Source of the DNA: Roseovarius sp. W115
Lineage (GTDB): Bacteria > Pseudomonadota > Alphaproteobacteria > Rhodobacterales > Rhodobacteraceae
Direction: 5' to 3'
Assembly (NCBI RefSeq): GCF_032842945.2
Contig: NZ_CP146606.1
Span: 1,116,001-1,180,000 of the forward strand
Length of the DNA stretch: 64,000 nucleotides
Below, piece after piece: positions 10,138 to 17,817 of the stretch. The notes under the pieces were generated by a model. It was not told the origin of the DNA. It worked only from the letters and a program-made list of their open reading frames with translations, and did no database searches. A program made the translations under genes and the position numbers. Every line of letters starts with the position of its first letter. The stretch's first letter is position 1.

Positions 10138-10872
10138 TCACGCAAATAGGCGGTAGTAGAGCCAGTTGGGCATGAAACGTGACAAACGGAACACCCAGGA
10201 GAAGACGCGGGGGAAATGCCGGTCAAATGCATCCTCATCGAACATCAGTTCGAGCATCTCCTGTGCCGCTTCTTCTGGCGTCATAAGAAACGGCATTTTG
10301 AACTCGTTTCTGTCTGTGAGACGCGTTTTGATGAAGCCGGGATTGGCCAGTTGCACACGCACGCCGGTTTTTCGTAAATCCGCGCGCATGCTTTCAGCCA
10401 AGGACATCACCCCGGCCTTGGAAGCTCCATAGCCAATGGCCCCGGGCAACCCGCGAAAGCCAGAGAGGGACCCGGTGATCACGATGTGGCCTGCGTCTTT
10501 TTCCACCATCTGCGGCACGACGTGACCTAGCACGCGAATGAACCCCGTGAAATTGATGTCCGCCATTTTGACGGCGTCTTCCGGCTTCCATTCCGTTGCT
10601 GGCATGGGCCAGTACACACCGGCCAAAAGAACCACACCGTCAATGTCGCCCACGGCCTTGGCCGCCTCTGCGACACTGGCATCATCGGCGATATCCACCG
10701 GCACAATATCGGCTGGGCGTGGCAGACCTGCGGCCACTTCGGCCAGACGCTCGGCATTTCGGGCCGACAGAACAACGTCTGCCCCCACTGCACTCAGTTT
10801 CGCAGCCAACGCAGCGCCAAGACCCTCACTTGCCCCGACCAGCCAATACCGTTTGCCGCTTAACTCTGTCAC
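10138..10872 (-). CDS. Short-chain dehydrogenase/reductase
   Basis: A classical SDR of 244 residues: NAD(P)-binding GASEGLGAALAAKL, an Asp in PVDIADDASVAEAAK, the catalytic Ser in VITGSLSGFRG and YGASKAG (Tyr-x-x-x-Lys). The product probably reduces or oxidises a hydroxyl/keto group on a small or lipid substrate. The GTG start overlaps the DUF3833 stop (GTGA), giving translational coupling to the operon divergent from rpoE. The substrate is unknown. Confidence 0.85.
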   Translation of the reverse strand: MTELSGKRYWLVGASEGLGAALAAKLSAVGADVVLSARNAERLAEVAAGLPRPADIVPVDIADDASVAEAAKAVGDIDGVVLLAGVYWPMPATEWKPEDAVKMADINFTGFIRVLGHVVPQMVEKDAGHIVITGSLSGFRGLPGAIGYGASKAGVMSLAESMRADLRKTGVRVQLANPGFIKTRLTDRNEFKMPFLMTPEEAAQEMLELMFDEDAFDRHFPRVFSWVFRLSRFMPNWLYYRLFA

Positions 10873-11429
10873 GCCGCGTCTAACCTTTGCATTGTCGCCA
10901 CCAGCTCTGCGACCTTGATGCCGAATTTACGGAACTGACTGCGGTTCACAATTGTGCCGCCTGGCGTCAGATACATCCAGTCTACCACATTCAGAACGTG
11001 ACCACCTGCCTCTTTCGGCAGGCGGATGTTGTAGTTGAGCTTTACGCTTGAGCCGGACTGCTGACCTGTGCCCTCACCCACCAAGTCATCGGCATCCGCC
11101 TTGATAGATCCGTCATTGCCAAGCTCAAGCCGCCATTCGCGGTCTTGCGTGTTGCCACTGTCATAGCGGAAATGCTCTTGCATCACGCCCTTGTTGCCGT
11201 TCCAGTTGGCATGAAAATCCGCTGAAAAGCGTGACGTCACCCGACCCAGCGGGCCATAGATGATACCCTCACAGCGGATTGGACCATTCAGATGTGTGCG
11301 CAGGTCCATCTCAGGACCGGTTCCCTCATAATCATCCAGTTTTTGCGCAGAGAAACTGGCAAATCGTTTCTTAAAGTAGACTAGGATTAGGATCAGACTG
11401 GCACCGATCCCGATATACAGTGCAGACAT
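10869..11429 (-). CDS. DUF3833 membrane-anchored protein
   Basis: A protein of 186 residues with one N-terminal hydrophobic helix (ALYIGIGASLILILVYF) and a soluble beta-rich domain (GPLGRVTSRFSADFHANWNG, WMYLTPGGTIVNRSQFRKFG) typical of DUF3833, which may be a lipid-binding barrel. The start at 11429 overlaps the MFS stop as TGATG and has AGGAGG eight bases upstream. Longer frames upstream run through the MFS gene and are rejected. It is consistently found in RpoE-type operons with DUF1365 and FAD oxidoreductases; the role is unknown. Confidence 0.8.
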   Translation of the reverse strand: MSALYIGIGASLILILVYFKKRFASFSAQKLDDYEGTGPEMDLRTHLNGPIRCEGIIYGPLGRVTSRFSADFHANWNGNKGVMQEHFRYDSGNTQDREWRLELGNDGSIKADADDLVGEGTGQQSGSSVKLNYNIRLPKEAGGHVLNVVDWMYLTPGGTIVNRSQFRKFGIKVAELVATMQRLDAA

Positions 11430-12682
11430 CACGTAAGCCTCCTTTTGTTCAAGGGGGTTGAAGGGGTTTGAATTGCGGCAGAAGGCGTGCTCACCAACAG
11501 CGCAATCGCGACGAGTTTCAAAACACAGGGCACCGCCCCGTAGAGAAGTGACAACGTCCAGAGCGCTGCCTGATCGTTGACTTGCCCTGGCACGTAGCCG
11601 GATGTTTCCAGAAGCGGTAAAAGCGCGACAGCCGCGATAGCCAAAGTCATCTTGCTGACAAAGGACCAAAGGCTGAACCCTTCAGCGGCCCCTGGCGAAA
11701 TCTCTTCCATGCGCTTTGCGAAGAGCGCGGGAAGCAGCGTCATATCTGCACCCAACGCGATGCCCGACGCCGCGCAGATCACAGCAAATGGCACCAAGTC
11801 ACCAGTTCCCAGCATCAGTGCATAGGCGAAGGCTGCAATCGACAGGATCATGCCAAAGATCAGAACGGGCCGTGTGCCGAAACGCTCTGCGGCTCTGCTC
11901 CAGAATGGAGCAGCAAAAGCGGCAAAGAGGAAGAAGAGCAAAAGGAATGGTCCTTCCCAACCTGGCAGACCCAACCGGTCTTCAACGAAGAACAGGAAAA
12001 GCGTTGAACTTACCGCTACGGGCGCAGAATTGGCCAAAGCCACCAGAAGCAGCCGACGTGCTACCGGGTCGCTCAGCACAACGCCAAGCCCGGATTGTGG
12101 TACATCAGCACCCTGCCATTCGCGACCCATAGCCCAGATAGCTGTGATCGCAAGAATAACGAAGGCGAGGGCAAATCCGGTGTAGCCACCCAGTAAAACC
12201 GGCGAAGCGGCGGCGGCGCAAATCCCGAGAAGCGCACCGGTTTCACGCCAGCGCGCGAGCTTCAGGTGGCCTTGCTCTCCAATGCCAGAGGCCACCGCCA
12301 CACCCTGCGCATAAAAGCAAATGGTCAGGTAACTGAACGCGGTGAACACCAGTGTGAGCATGATCGCGAACCACCAAAGCGGCGCAATCGGCGCTGTGAC
12401 GGCGAACATCCCAACCATGCCAATCGCCATAGTCCCAACAGCCAAGGCAACCGAAGTGCCGCGGTGCGCGCGCAGTTTCGCAGCCAGCTTGCCCAAGAGC
12501 GGATCCTGCACCACGTCAAAGAGCCTCAGCCCGAACAGCACCGCACCCAAGGCGGCAAGGGACACGCCATACTGGTCCACGAAAAACTTCGGCGCATGCA
12601 TGTAAAGCGGCAGCCCTGCAACTGCCAGCATTGCTCCGAACAGAGCAAAGGCCGGAAGGCGTGGTGAGGGTGCAAGTGTCAT
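11429..12682 (-). CDS. MFS/GPH-type transporter
   Basis: A 417-residue membrane protein with about twelve hydrophobic segments, resembling the Na+/melibiose symporter branch of the major facilitator superfamily (e.g. RLFDVVQDPLLGKLAAKL in the first cytoplasmic loop). The start overlaps the DUF1365 stop (ATGA). The same type of transporter occurs in the RpoE-controlled operon of Rhodobacter sphaeroides. The cargo is unknown; a lipid or lipid precursor is a reasonable guess from the neighbours. Confidence 0.8.
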   Translation of the reverse strand: MTLAPSPRLPAFALFGAMLAVAGLPLYMHAPKFFVDQYGVSLAALGAVLFGLRLFDVVQDPLLGKLAAKLRAHRGTSVALAVGTMAIGMVGMFAVTAPIAPLWWFAIMLTLVFTAFSYLTICFYAQGVAVASGIGEQGHLKLARWRETGALLGICAAAASPVLLGGYTGFALAFVILAITAIWAMGREWQGADVPQSGLGVVLSDPVARRLLLVALANSAPVAVSSTLFLFFVEDRLGLPGWEGPFLLLFFLFAAFAAPFWSRAAERFGTRPVLIFGMILSIAAFAYALMLGTGDLVPFAVICAASGIALGADMTLLPALFAKRMEEISPGAAEGFSLWSFVSKMTLAIAAVALLPLLETSGYVPGQVNDQAALWTLSLLYGAVPCVLKLVAIALLVSTPSAAIQTPSTPLNKRRLT

Positions 12683-13434
12683 CTGCTGACCTCTTGCGTC
12701 GGCGGCTCAGGGCGATTGCGGAAGCGCGCGCCTTTCCACCACAGCTTCAGCGCCTGCCAGTGAATAAGCGCCAGCACCCGCCGCGACCCAAACGGACGAC
12801 GCAGGAGCGCGCGCAAGACACCTGGCGTGCCAAGAGGTTTGCGGTTGCCCACCAGCGTGGCCGTCACCCCGCCATTGCCAGCGGTATGGTCAATGAAGAT
12901 GCCCAACCGGTCAGGCCGAATATCGAATCGGAACTGATAGCCGCCCGAGATTTCCTGAAACGGAGAGACGTGAAAAATCTTGGCCGCGGTCAGCCGATCC
13001 TCAGGCCCGATGGGGCCATGATCGTCGCGCAGGCAGAGGTATGAATGCCGGTCGCCATAGGTGTTGCTGACTTCTGCAATCACCACGCGCAGCGCGTCCT
13101 GAGCATCATAACAAAGCCAGAACGAGACCGGGTTAAAGATATGCCCCATCACACGGGGTTGGGCGAGAATCTCAATACGTGCCGGGCTGTCCAAATCATG
13201 TGCTGCGAGTACGTCGCGCACCCATGCCGCACCGCGGCCCTCTTTCGGCGCACCGCCGTGGTCGCAATCCCGCAAAGAGAATAGCCCCGAACTGTTGCGC
13301 CCAAAGGCCCAGGTCGAGCGCACAGGTGCCTCTGCATCCAGCAGCACATAATCAATGCTGTAGCGAAAGGCGTTCTCAATCCCGCCTTTGCGCCCATGCC
13401 AGGTATGGCCCGCGATATGGTCGACCCTGCTCAT
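12679..13434 (-). CDS. DUF1365 family protein
   Basis: A protein of 251 residues with the DUF1365 signatures (GHTWHGRKGGIENAFRYSIDY, RVMGHIFNPVSFWLCYD, EVSNTYGDRHSYL, KIFHVSPFQEISGGYQFRF). The family is almost always next to an FAD amine-oxidase-like protein, and often a cyclopropane-type fatty acid methyltransferase, in loci for modified (cyclopropane or furan) fatty acids. It overlaps both neighbours by four bases. No methyltransferase gene lies between it and the transporter here. The biochemical role is not established from the sequence. Confidence 0.88.
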   Translation of the reverse strand: MSRVDHIAGHTWHGRKGGIENAFRYSIDYVLLDAEAPVRSTWAFGRNSSGLFSLRDCDHGGAPKEGRGAAWVRDVLAAHDLDSPARIEILAQPRVMGHIFNPVSFWLCYDAQDALRVVIAEVSNTYGDRHSYLCLRDDHGPIGPEDRLTAAKIFHVSPFQEISGGYQFRFDIRPDRLGIFIDHTAGNGGVTATLVGNRKPLGTPGVLRALLRRPFGSRRVLALIHWQALKLWWKGARFRNRPEPPTQEVSR

Positions 13435-14732
13435 TCAGCGGCCACCACCATTGTGTCTTGCGCCAAGATAGCATCGGCAACCTCCAGACCTGTGGCCAGC
13501 CCATCCTCATGAAATCCATTGCGCATCCAGGCCCCGCAGAACCATGTGTTTTGCGCGCCGTTGAAGGCCCGAACTTTATCCTGCGCCTGCAACATCTCCA
13601 GGTCGTAGACCGGATGGCGCAGCACTGTTTGGTCATAGATCAGCTCTTCGCGGATTGGACGCTCTGAGTTCAGCGTGACAAAATGCAGATCATCCATTGG
13701 AATGGGCTGCAGGCTGTTCATCCAATACGTGATATCAATCTGCCCCGCGCGCCGCGCCGGAGCCTCGGCGTAGTTCCAAGACGACCAGACCGCACGCCGC
13801 TTGGGCATAACAGATGTATCGCAATGCAGCACCACATCGTTGGCCTGATACTTCACCGCACCCAAGGCTGCTTGTTCTTGCGGTGACGCATCGGAGAGCA
13901 TCTTCAGGGAATCATCACCATGCGTGGCAAAAATCACATGATCGTAGAGCTCCCATTCTGCCCCTTCGGCACGAAGCTCTACGCAGGTTGTCTTGCGACG
14001 CACACCTGAAATTGGCGCTCCGAGCCGCAGACGGACACCGCGCCCAAGGAGTGCCGCCTCCAAACGGTCTACATAAGAGCGGGATCCTCCGGCTACAGTG
14101 TACCACTGATGCTGGCCGGAGTAGTTGAGAAGCGCATGGTTCTCCATGAACCGGATCATTGCATGCGCAGGGAAGTCGAGGATCTTTTCGGTAGGCGTTG
14201 ACCAGATCGCGCCGGTGAGCGGCAAAAGATAGTAGTTTCGAAACCACACCCCCATACCCAAACGGTCCAGGAATTCACCTATGGTAAGATCCTCGTTGGC
14301 GGCAGCCAGTTGCGTGGCCTTGGCATTGAACCGAAAGATATCTCGCAGCATACCCCAGAACTTCGGACTTACAGCGTTGCGCTTTTGAGCGAAGAAAGCG
14401 GGCGCGCCGTCAAGACCGTATTCCATCCTGCCGCCGCGTACTGAAGCGCCAAAACTCATTGTTGACTTGGCCACCGGCACGTCAAGCTCTTCAAAGAGCT
14501 GCGCCAAGTTAGGATAATTGGCGTAGTTGAACACGATGAAGCCGGTATCCACTGGCTGATCACCGTTCTTACCGGCCATAATGGTACGCGCATGCCCGCC
14601 CAATCGTGGCTCGGCTTCGTAGAGCGTAACATCATGAACATCCGAAAGGCGCCATGCAGCCCCAAGCCCGGTGATCCCCGCACCGATTATAGCAATTTTC
14701 TTACGCGCAGGCGCTGTATTTTCGAATGGCAT
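13431..14732 (-). CDS. FAD-dependent amine-oxidase-like oxidoreductase, first gene of RpoE-type operon
   Basis: A flavoprotein of 433 residues: the start at 14732 gives MPFENTAPARKKIAIIGAGI with the dinucleotide-binding GAGITGLGAAWRLS, then EAEPRLGGHA, and a C-terminal FAD motif region CGAWMRNGFHEDGLATGLEVA. Related proteins accompany DUF1365 and act on membrane fatty acids (desaturation or furan fatty acid formation has been shown for proteins of such loci in Rhodobacter). A much longer in-frame extension to 15515 is antisense to rpoE and is rejected. Its promoter region (14733-14835) faces rpoE. Confidence 0.85.
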   Translation of the reverse strand: MPFENTAPARKKIAIIGAGITGLGAAWRLSDVHDVTLYEAEPRLGGHARTIMAGKNGDQPVDTGFIVFNYANYPNLAQLFEELDVPVAKSTMSFGASVRGGRMEYGLDGAPAFFAQKRNAVSPKFWGMLRDIFRFNAKATQLAAANEDLTIGEFLDRLGMGVWFRNYYLLPLTGAIWSTPTEKILDFPAHAMIRFMENHALLNYSGQHQWYTVAGGSRSYVDRLEAALLGRGVRLRLGAPISGVRRKTTCVELRAEGAEWELYDHVIFATHGDDSLKMLSDASPQEQAALGAVKYQANDVVLHCDTSVMPKRRAVWSSWNYAEAPARRAGQIDITYWMNSLQPIPMDDLHFVTLNSERPIREELIYDQTVLRHPVYDLEMLQAQDKVRAFNGAQNTWFCGAWMRNGFHEDGLATGLEVADAILAQDTMVVAAE

Positions 14733-14767
14733 TCTGTCTTCAACCTGTGTTTTCTTGTGTCTAGGCT

Positions 14768-14797
14768 GGTTTACGCACAAAAACCCAAAACGGATGA
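14768..14797 (-). promoter_or_regulatory. Candidate RpoE (sigma-E) promoter of the FAD/DUF1365 operon
   Basis: On the minus strand TCATCC (-35, 14797-14792) is followed after exactly 18 bases by TAAACC (-10, 14773-14768). This is close to the known Rhodobacter sigma-E pattern TGATCC-N18-TAxxx, and is 36 bp upstream of the start codon. Confidence 0.5.
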
Positions 14798-14818
14798 CAA
14801 AGAAATTTAGCAAAAATC

Positions 14819-14848
14819 TGATCCGAGCCAGAATGTGGCACGTATGCT
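14819..14848 (+). promoter_or_regulatory. Candidate RpoE autoregulatory promoter
   Basis: TGATCC (14819-14824), 18 bases, then TATGCT (14843-14848), matching the -35 and spacing of the Rhodobacter sigma-E promoter and lying about 130 bp upstream of the chosen rpoE start. It supports autoregulation of rpoE-chrR. Confidence 0.5.
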
Positions 14849-14975
14849 CTGCATGTTCAGTGATGTTCAAACTGTTGAAGCCATTCCTGCCCGACGCGCG
14901 GCAAGTGATCGCACGGTCCTTAAATCTAAGGAACGAACCGAGCCAAAAGCGCGTGGGCGTAGGGGTGCAAAGACG

Positions 14976-15527
14976 GTGACGCAACAGAGCAATCAGGATG
15001 GTACCGATTGGTCGATCAACATCGCCAAGGTGCGCGACAATCAGGATAGGGCTGCGTTCAAAGCGCTCTTTGATCACTTCGCGCCTCGGGTCAAAGCATT
15101 CTTGATGCGCTCTGGAGCCGATCCATCGCTGGCGGAGGAGTGTACGCAAGAGGTCATGGCCACTTTGTGGAACAAGGCCCATCTTTTTGATCCAACCCGC
15201 GCAAGTGCGGCGACCTGGATTTTTACGATAGCGCGGAATCGTAAGATTGACGCGCTTCGCAAACAGCGGCGTCCCGAGCCCGAGGACTTGCCATGGGGAC
15301 CTAGCGAGGAACCCGACCAGGCAGACGCTCTGGCGCTGCAGCAGGAGAGTGAAAAGTTGGGAGAGGCGATTGCATCGCTCCCGGCAAAACAAAAGGAGCT
15401 GATCGAAAAAGCCTATTTCGGCGACCTGAGTCACAGCGAGATCGCGGAACAGACAGGTTTGCCTCTGGGTACGATCAAATCGAGAATTCGGCTGGCGCTT
15501 GATCGGTTGCGCCACGCCATGACTTGA
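14976..15527 (+). CDS. rpoE: ECF sigma factor RpoE (ChrR-controlled)
   Basis: A sigma-70 family ECF factor (group 11 type) of about 183 residues. Region 2 reads DQDRAAFKALFDHFAPRVKAFL ... AEECTQEVMATLWNKAHLFDP ... ATWIFTIARNRKIDALRKQRRPE and region 4 KELIEKAYFGDLSHSEIAEQTGL PLGTIKSRIRLALDRLR (helix-turn-helix). In Rhodobacter it directs the response to singlet oxygen. I prefer the GTG at 14976 (VTQQSNQDG, with AGGGG upstream); the frame continues to 14835 but that part overlaps the promoter. chrR follows after 16 bp. Confidence 0.9.
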   Translation: MTQQSNQDGTDWSINIAKVRDNQDRAAFKALFDHFAPRVKAFLMRSGADPSLAEECTQEVMATLWNKAHLFDPTRASAATWIFTIARNRKIDALRKQRRPEPEDLPWGPSEEPDQADALALQQESEKLGEAIASLPAKQKELIEKAYFGDLSHSEIAEQTGLPLGTIKSRIRLALDRLRHAMT

Positions 15528-15543
15528 GAGTTTGGTGAACGAT

Positions 15544-16188
15544 ATGATTAAACATCATTTGAGCGACGCTTTGCTGATGGCCTATTCGGCGGGAACACTT
15601 CCCGAGGCATTCAGCCTGACCGTAGCTGCGCATATCTCCATGTGTGATGAATGCCGCGCTCGTCTTGGTGCGTTTGACACAGTCGGTGGCGCATTGATGG
15701 AGGCAGACACGGACGTGAGTTTGGCTGACGACAGTTTTGAGGCCACACTTGCCAAAATCCAGTCTGCTCCGATGCAAGCGGCGTCAAAATCTGTCATTCG
15801 CGCGAAAGGTGTGTTGCCTAAGCCTATTCAGGACTATGTTGGTGGCGATCTTGAAGCTGTGAAATGGCGGTCCGTGGGAATGGGCGTAAAGCAAGCCATC
15901 CTGCCGACTTCCAAGGATGCGACAGCACGTTTGCTATTCATCCCTGCAGGTGCGGCAGTGCCGGATCACGGTCACCGAGGAACAGAGCTAACACTTGTTC
16001 TGCAAGGTGCTTTTTCTGACGAAGTGGATCACTTCGGTGCAGGTGATATTGAAATTGCCAATGAAGAGGTGGATCACACACCGATTGCGGATATCAGCCA
16101 GGATTGCATTTGTCTGGCTGCGACCGATGCGCCCCTTCGCTTCCGCAGTCTGATCCCGCGCATCGCGCAACCCTTCCTGCGGATCTGA
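15544..16188 (+). CDS. chrR: Zinc anti-sigma factor ChrR
   Basis: An anti-sigma factor of 214 residues that holds RpoE inactive until singlet oxygen or organic hydroperoxides appear. The N-terminal zinc domain shows MIKHHLSDALLMAYSAGTLPEAFSL and the H-x3-C-x2-C motif in HISMCDECRAR. The C-terminal cupin domain contains IPAGAAVPDHGHRGTELTLVLQG, FGAGDIEIANEEVDHTPIA and DCICLAATDAPLRF, nearly the wording of the Rhodobacter protein. The ATG at 15544 gives the canonical N-terminus; a GTG four codons upstream is possible. Confidence 0.93.
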   Translation: MIKHHLSDALLMAYSAGTLPEAFSLTVAAHISMCDECRARLGAFDTVGGALMEADTDVSLADDSFEATLAKIQSAPMQAASKSVIRAKGVLPKPIQDYVGGDLEAVKWRSVGMGVKQAILPTSKDATARLLFIPAGAAVPDHGHRGTELTLVLQGAFSDEVDHFGAGDIEIANEEVDHTPIADISQDCICLAATDAPLRFRSLIPRIAQPFLRI

Positions 16189-16215
16189 GGCCAAGCTGCT
16201 CAGACGTTTTTCAAG

Positions 16216-16243
16216 CGGCCCGCTTCAATGCGGGCCGTTTTGT
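16216..16243 (+). terminator. Rho-independent terminator after chrR
   Basis: CGGCCCGC / GCGGGCCG stem (16216-16237) with a small loop followed by TTTTGTT, 28 bp after the chrR stop. Confidence 0.75.
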
Positions 16244-16305
16244 TATTTGTGTAACTCTAAGCCGCAAGTTCACGCCACTGATTGCACGGCGTTCCGAGAG
16301 GGCAT

Positions 16306-17565
16306 CTATGCTTTGGATTTCGCTTGTTGGCTCAATACCTCGTGCGCCGCTCTTTGACCGCTTTTGAAGGCGCCGTGCACAGTGGCATAGGCATCCGAAG
16401 CCGTTGCTTCGCCCGCAAAGAACAGTTTGTTGTCCACGGGCTCCGCTAACACCCTGCGCGCCTTCGCACCTCCGGGGCGGGCATAGCTATAGGATCCCAG
16501 AGTTAGCGGGTTGCTCCGCCACGCGGTCTCAGCTGTTTTGCGAATGTGTTTTCGAACATCGTTGCCAAAAATGGCTGACAGGCCTTGCAGGCAAAATTCG
16601 GTGGCAGCCCCTGATCCCTGCTGCTCCAATTGATCCGCAAATCGTCCAGCGACGAAACCAACGGCGACGCTGGTGTCGTAAAACCCAAAAAGTGTCGTGC
16701 AATACGCGTCACCACTGGTGTGATAGTCGGCAATCTGACCTTGATGCGCTTTCGTCCAGCTTGGATCAAAATCCAGCGCGATCTTGTTTAACAACCCCAT
16801 GGGCAGGTTTTCGACAGCTTGCAGCTTGCTCACAGGCAAAGCCGGGGTAAACGAAATGGTCTCTGCCGCCAAAACACCAGTGGAGACTGTCAGGACAAGG
16901 TGGTTGGCCGATACCGTACCTTTGGGTGTGACAGCTTTGACGCCAGGACCGGATGTGTCGATCTTACTGACCGGGCAGGCCAAATGCACCGGCACATCAG
17001 CAAACAGGCTTTGCACAAAAGCGCCCAATCCACCGCCAACCAACCAATCTCCCTCGGAATCACTGTATTGCGCGACATCGTGAATTGAGACCGCATCAGC
17101 ATCACCGCCTTGCATCTGCTCCACAAAATGCTTGGCTGTTTCGCGCCACGGGCTATCGGGAAGCACAGAAGCGACGGCGCAGTCCTTCTGCGTGGCCCCC
17201 GCTTGATTGATGACGTCCCACATTGTGTCTTGATAGGTGTTGTAGTCTTCGACTTCGGCGTGGTTGAGCGCATGCCCCTCTGCATGGACCCATCGCCAGG
17301 CCCAGGGGGATTTGTGGAACTCCACATCCATCCGTTCGCCTATGCGCGCCAGCGGGTTGATCTGTGCGGAATGCAGCCAGGACGCGCCTTTGTCGAAGGG
17401 TTGCGACACCAGAGTTGAGTCCGTGACACAGCGTCCGCCTGTATGGTCCGCGGCTTCCAGAACGACGACCTGAACCCCGCGCGCGCGCAGCGCGCTTGCC
17501 GCCGACAGACCCGCGACACCCGCGCCGACAACAATCACATCCGTTTCTGTTGGCAATCCACTCAT
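16306..17565 (-). CDS. Flavin monoamine oxidase-like protein
   Basis: A flavoprotein of 419 residues: DVIVVGAGVAGLSAASALRARG (FAD binding), VLEAADHTGGRC, and the C-terminal FAD stretch LFFAGEATASDAYATVHGAFKSGQRAA, as in monoamine/polyamine oxidases. The start at 17565 (MSGLPTETDV) is ten bases downstream of the small gene that follows the Rieske gene; an extension to 17640 overlaps that small gene and is rejected. Its place in a Rieske/TMADH/Pot locus suggests oxidation of an amine intermediate. The substrate is not known. Confidence 0.82.
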   Translation of the reverse strand: MSGLPTETDVIVVGAGVAGLSAASALRARGVQVVVLEAADHTGGRCVTDSTLVSQPFDKGASWLHSAQINPLARIGERMDVEFHKSPWAWRWVHAEGHALNHAEVEDYNTYQDTMWDVINQAGATQKDCAVASVLPDSPWRETAKHFVEQMQGGDADAVSIHDVAQYSDSEGDWLVGGGLGAFVQSLFADVPVHLACPVSKIDTSGPGVKAVTPKGTVSANHLVLTVSTGVLAAETISFTPALPVSKLQAVENLPMGLLNKIALDFDPSWTKAHQGQIADYHTSGDAYCTTLFGFYDTSVAVGFVAGRFADQLEQQGSGAATEFCLQGLSAIFGNDVRKHIRKTAETAWRSNPLTLGSYSYARPGGAKARRVLAEPVDNKLFFAGEATASDAYATVHGAFKSGQRAAHEVLSQQAKSKA

Positions 17566-17575
17566 GACCGGCAGC

Positions 17576-17817
17576 CTATTGATCCAACAGCAACGCGTTT
17601 GGGATACCTTCAAACGCAGCCAGATCAACGGGGTCTTCATGATCGAACTTGCAGCATCTTCGGTAAATTTCGAGCAACTCGGCCGACATCATTTTTTCCT
17701 GATAGAAAAACATCGCAGCCCCATAGCGCGCAGCACCTGACCCGCGTTGACCAACGGGTGACTCAAGCAGGTTTTTTGCTGCTGCAGTTGGGCCGGATCA
17801 GGGTCTTCGGATATCAT
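17576..17817 (-). pseudogene. Small hypothetical protein coupled to the Rieske gene, frameshifted as sequenced
   Basis: The ATG at 17817 overlaps the Rieske stop as ATGA. The first frame reads MISEDPDPAQLQQQK; after the run of six A on the coding strand (plus-strand T6 at 17772-17777) sense continues in the next frame as NLLESPVGQRGSGAARYGAA ... MMSAELLEIYRRCC ... EGIPNALLLDQ to the stop at 17576. One added A gives a protein of about 80 residues filling the gap before the amine oxidase. Coupling, codon use and operon position argue that it is real. No family was recognised; a helical, possibly regulatory or subunit-like protein. Confidence 0.55.

Noticed and set aside
13431..15515. A 694-residue minus-strand frame extending the FAD oxidoreductase
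   Set aside because: The first 260 residues are antisense to rpoE, have no family resemblance, and cross the divergent promoters; the real start is 14732.
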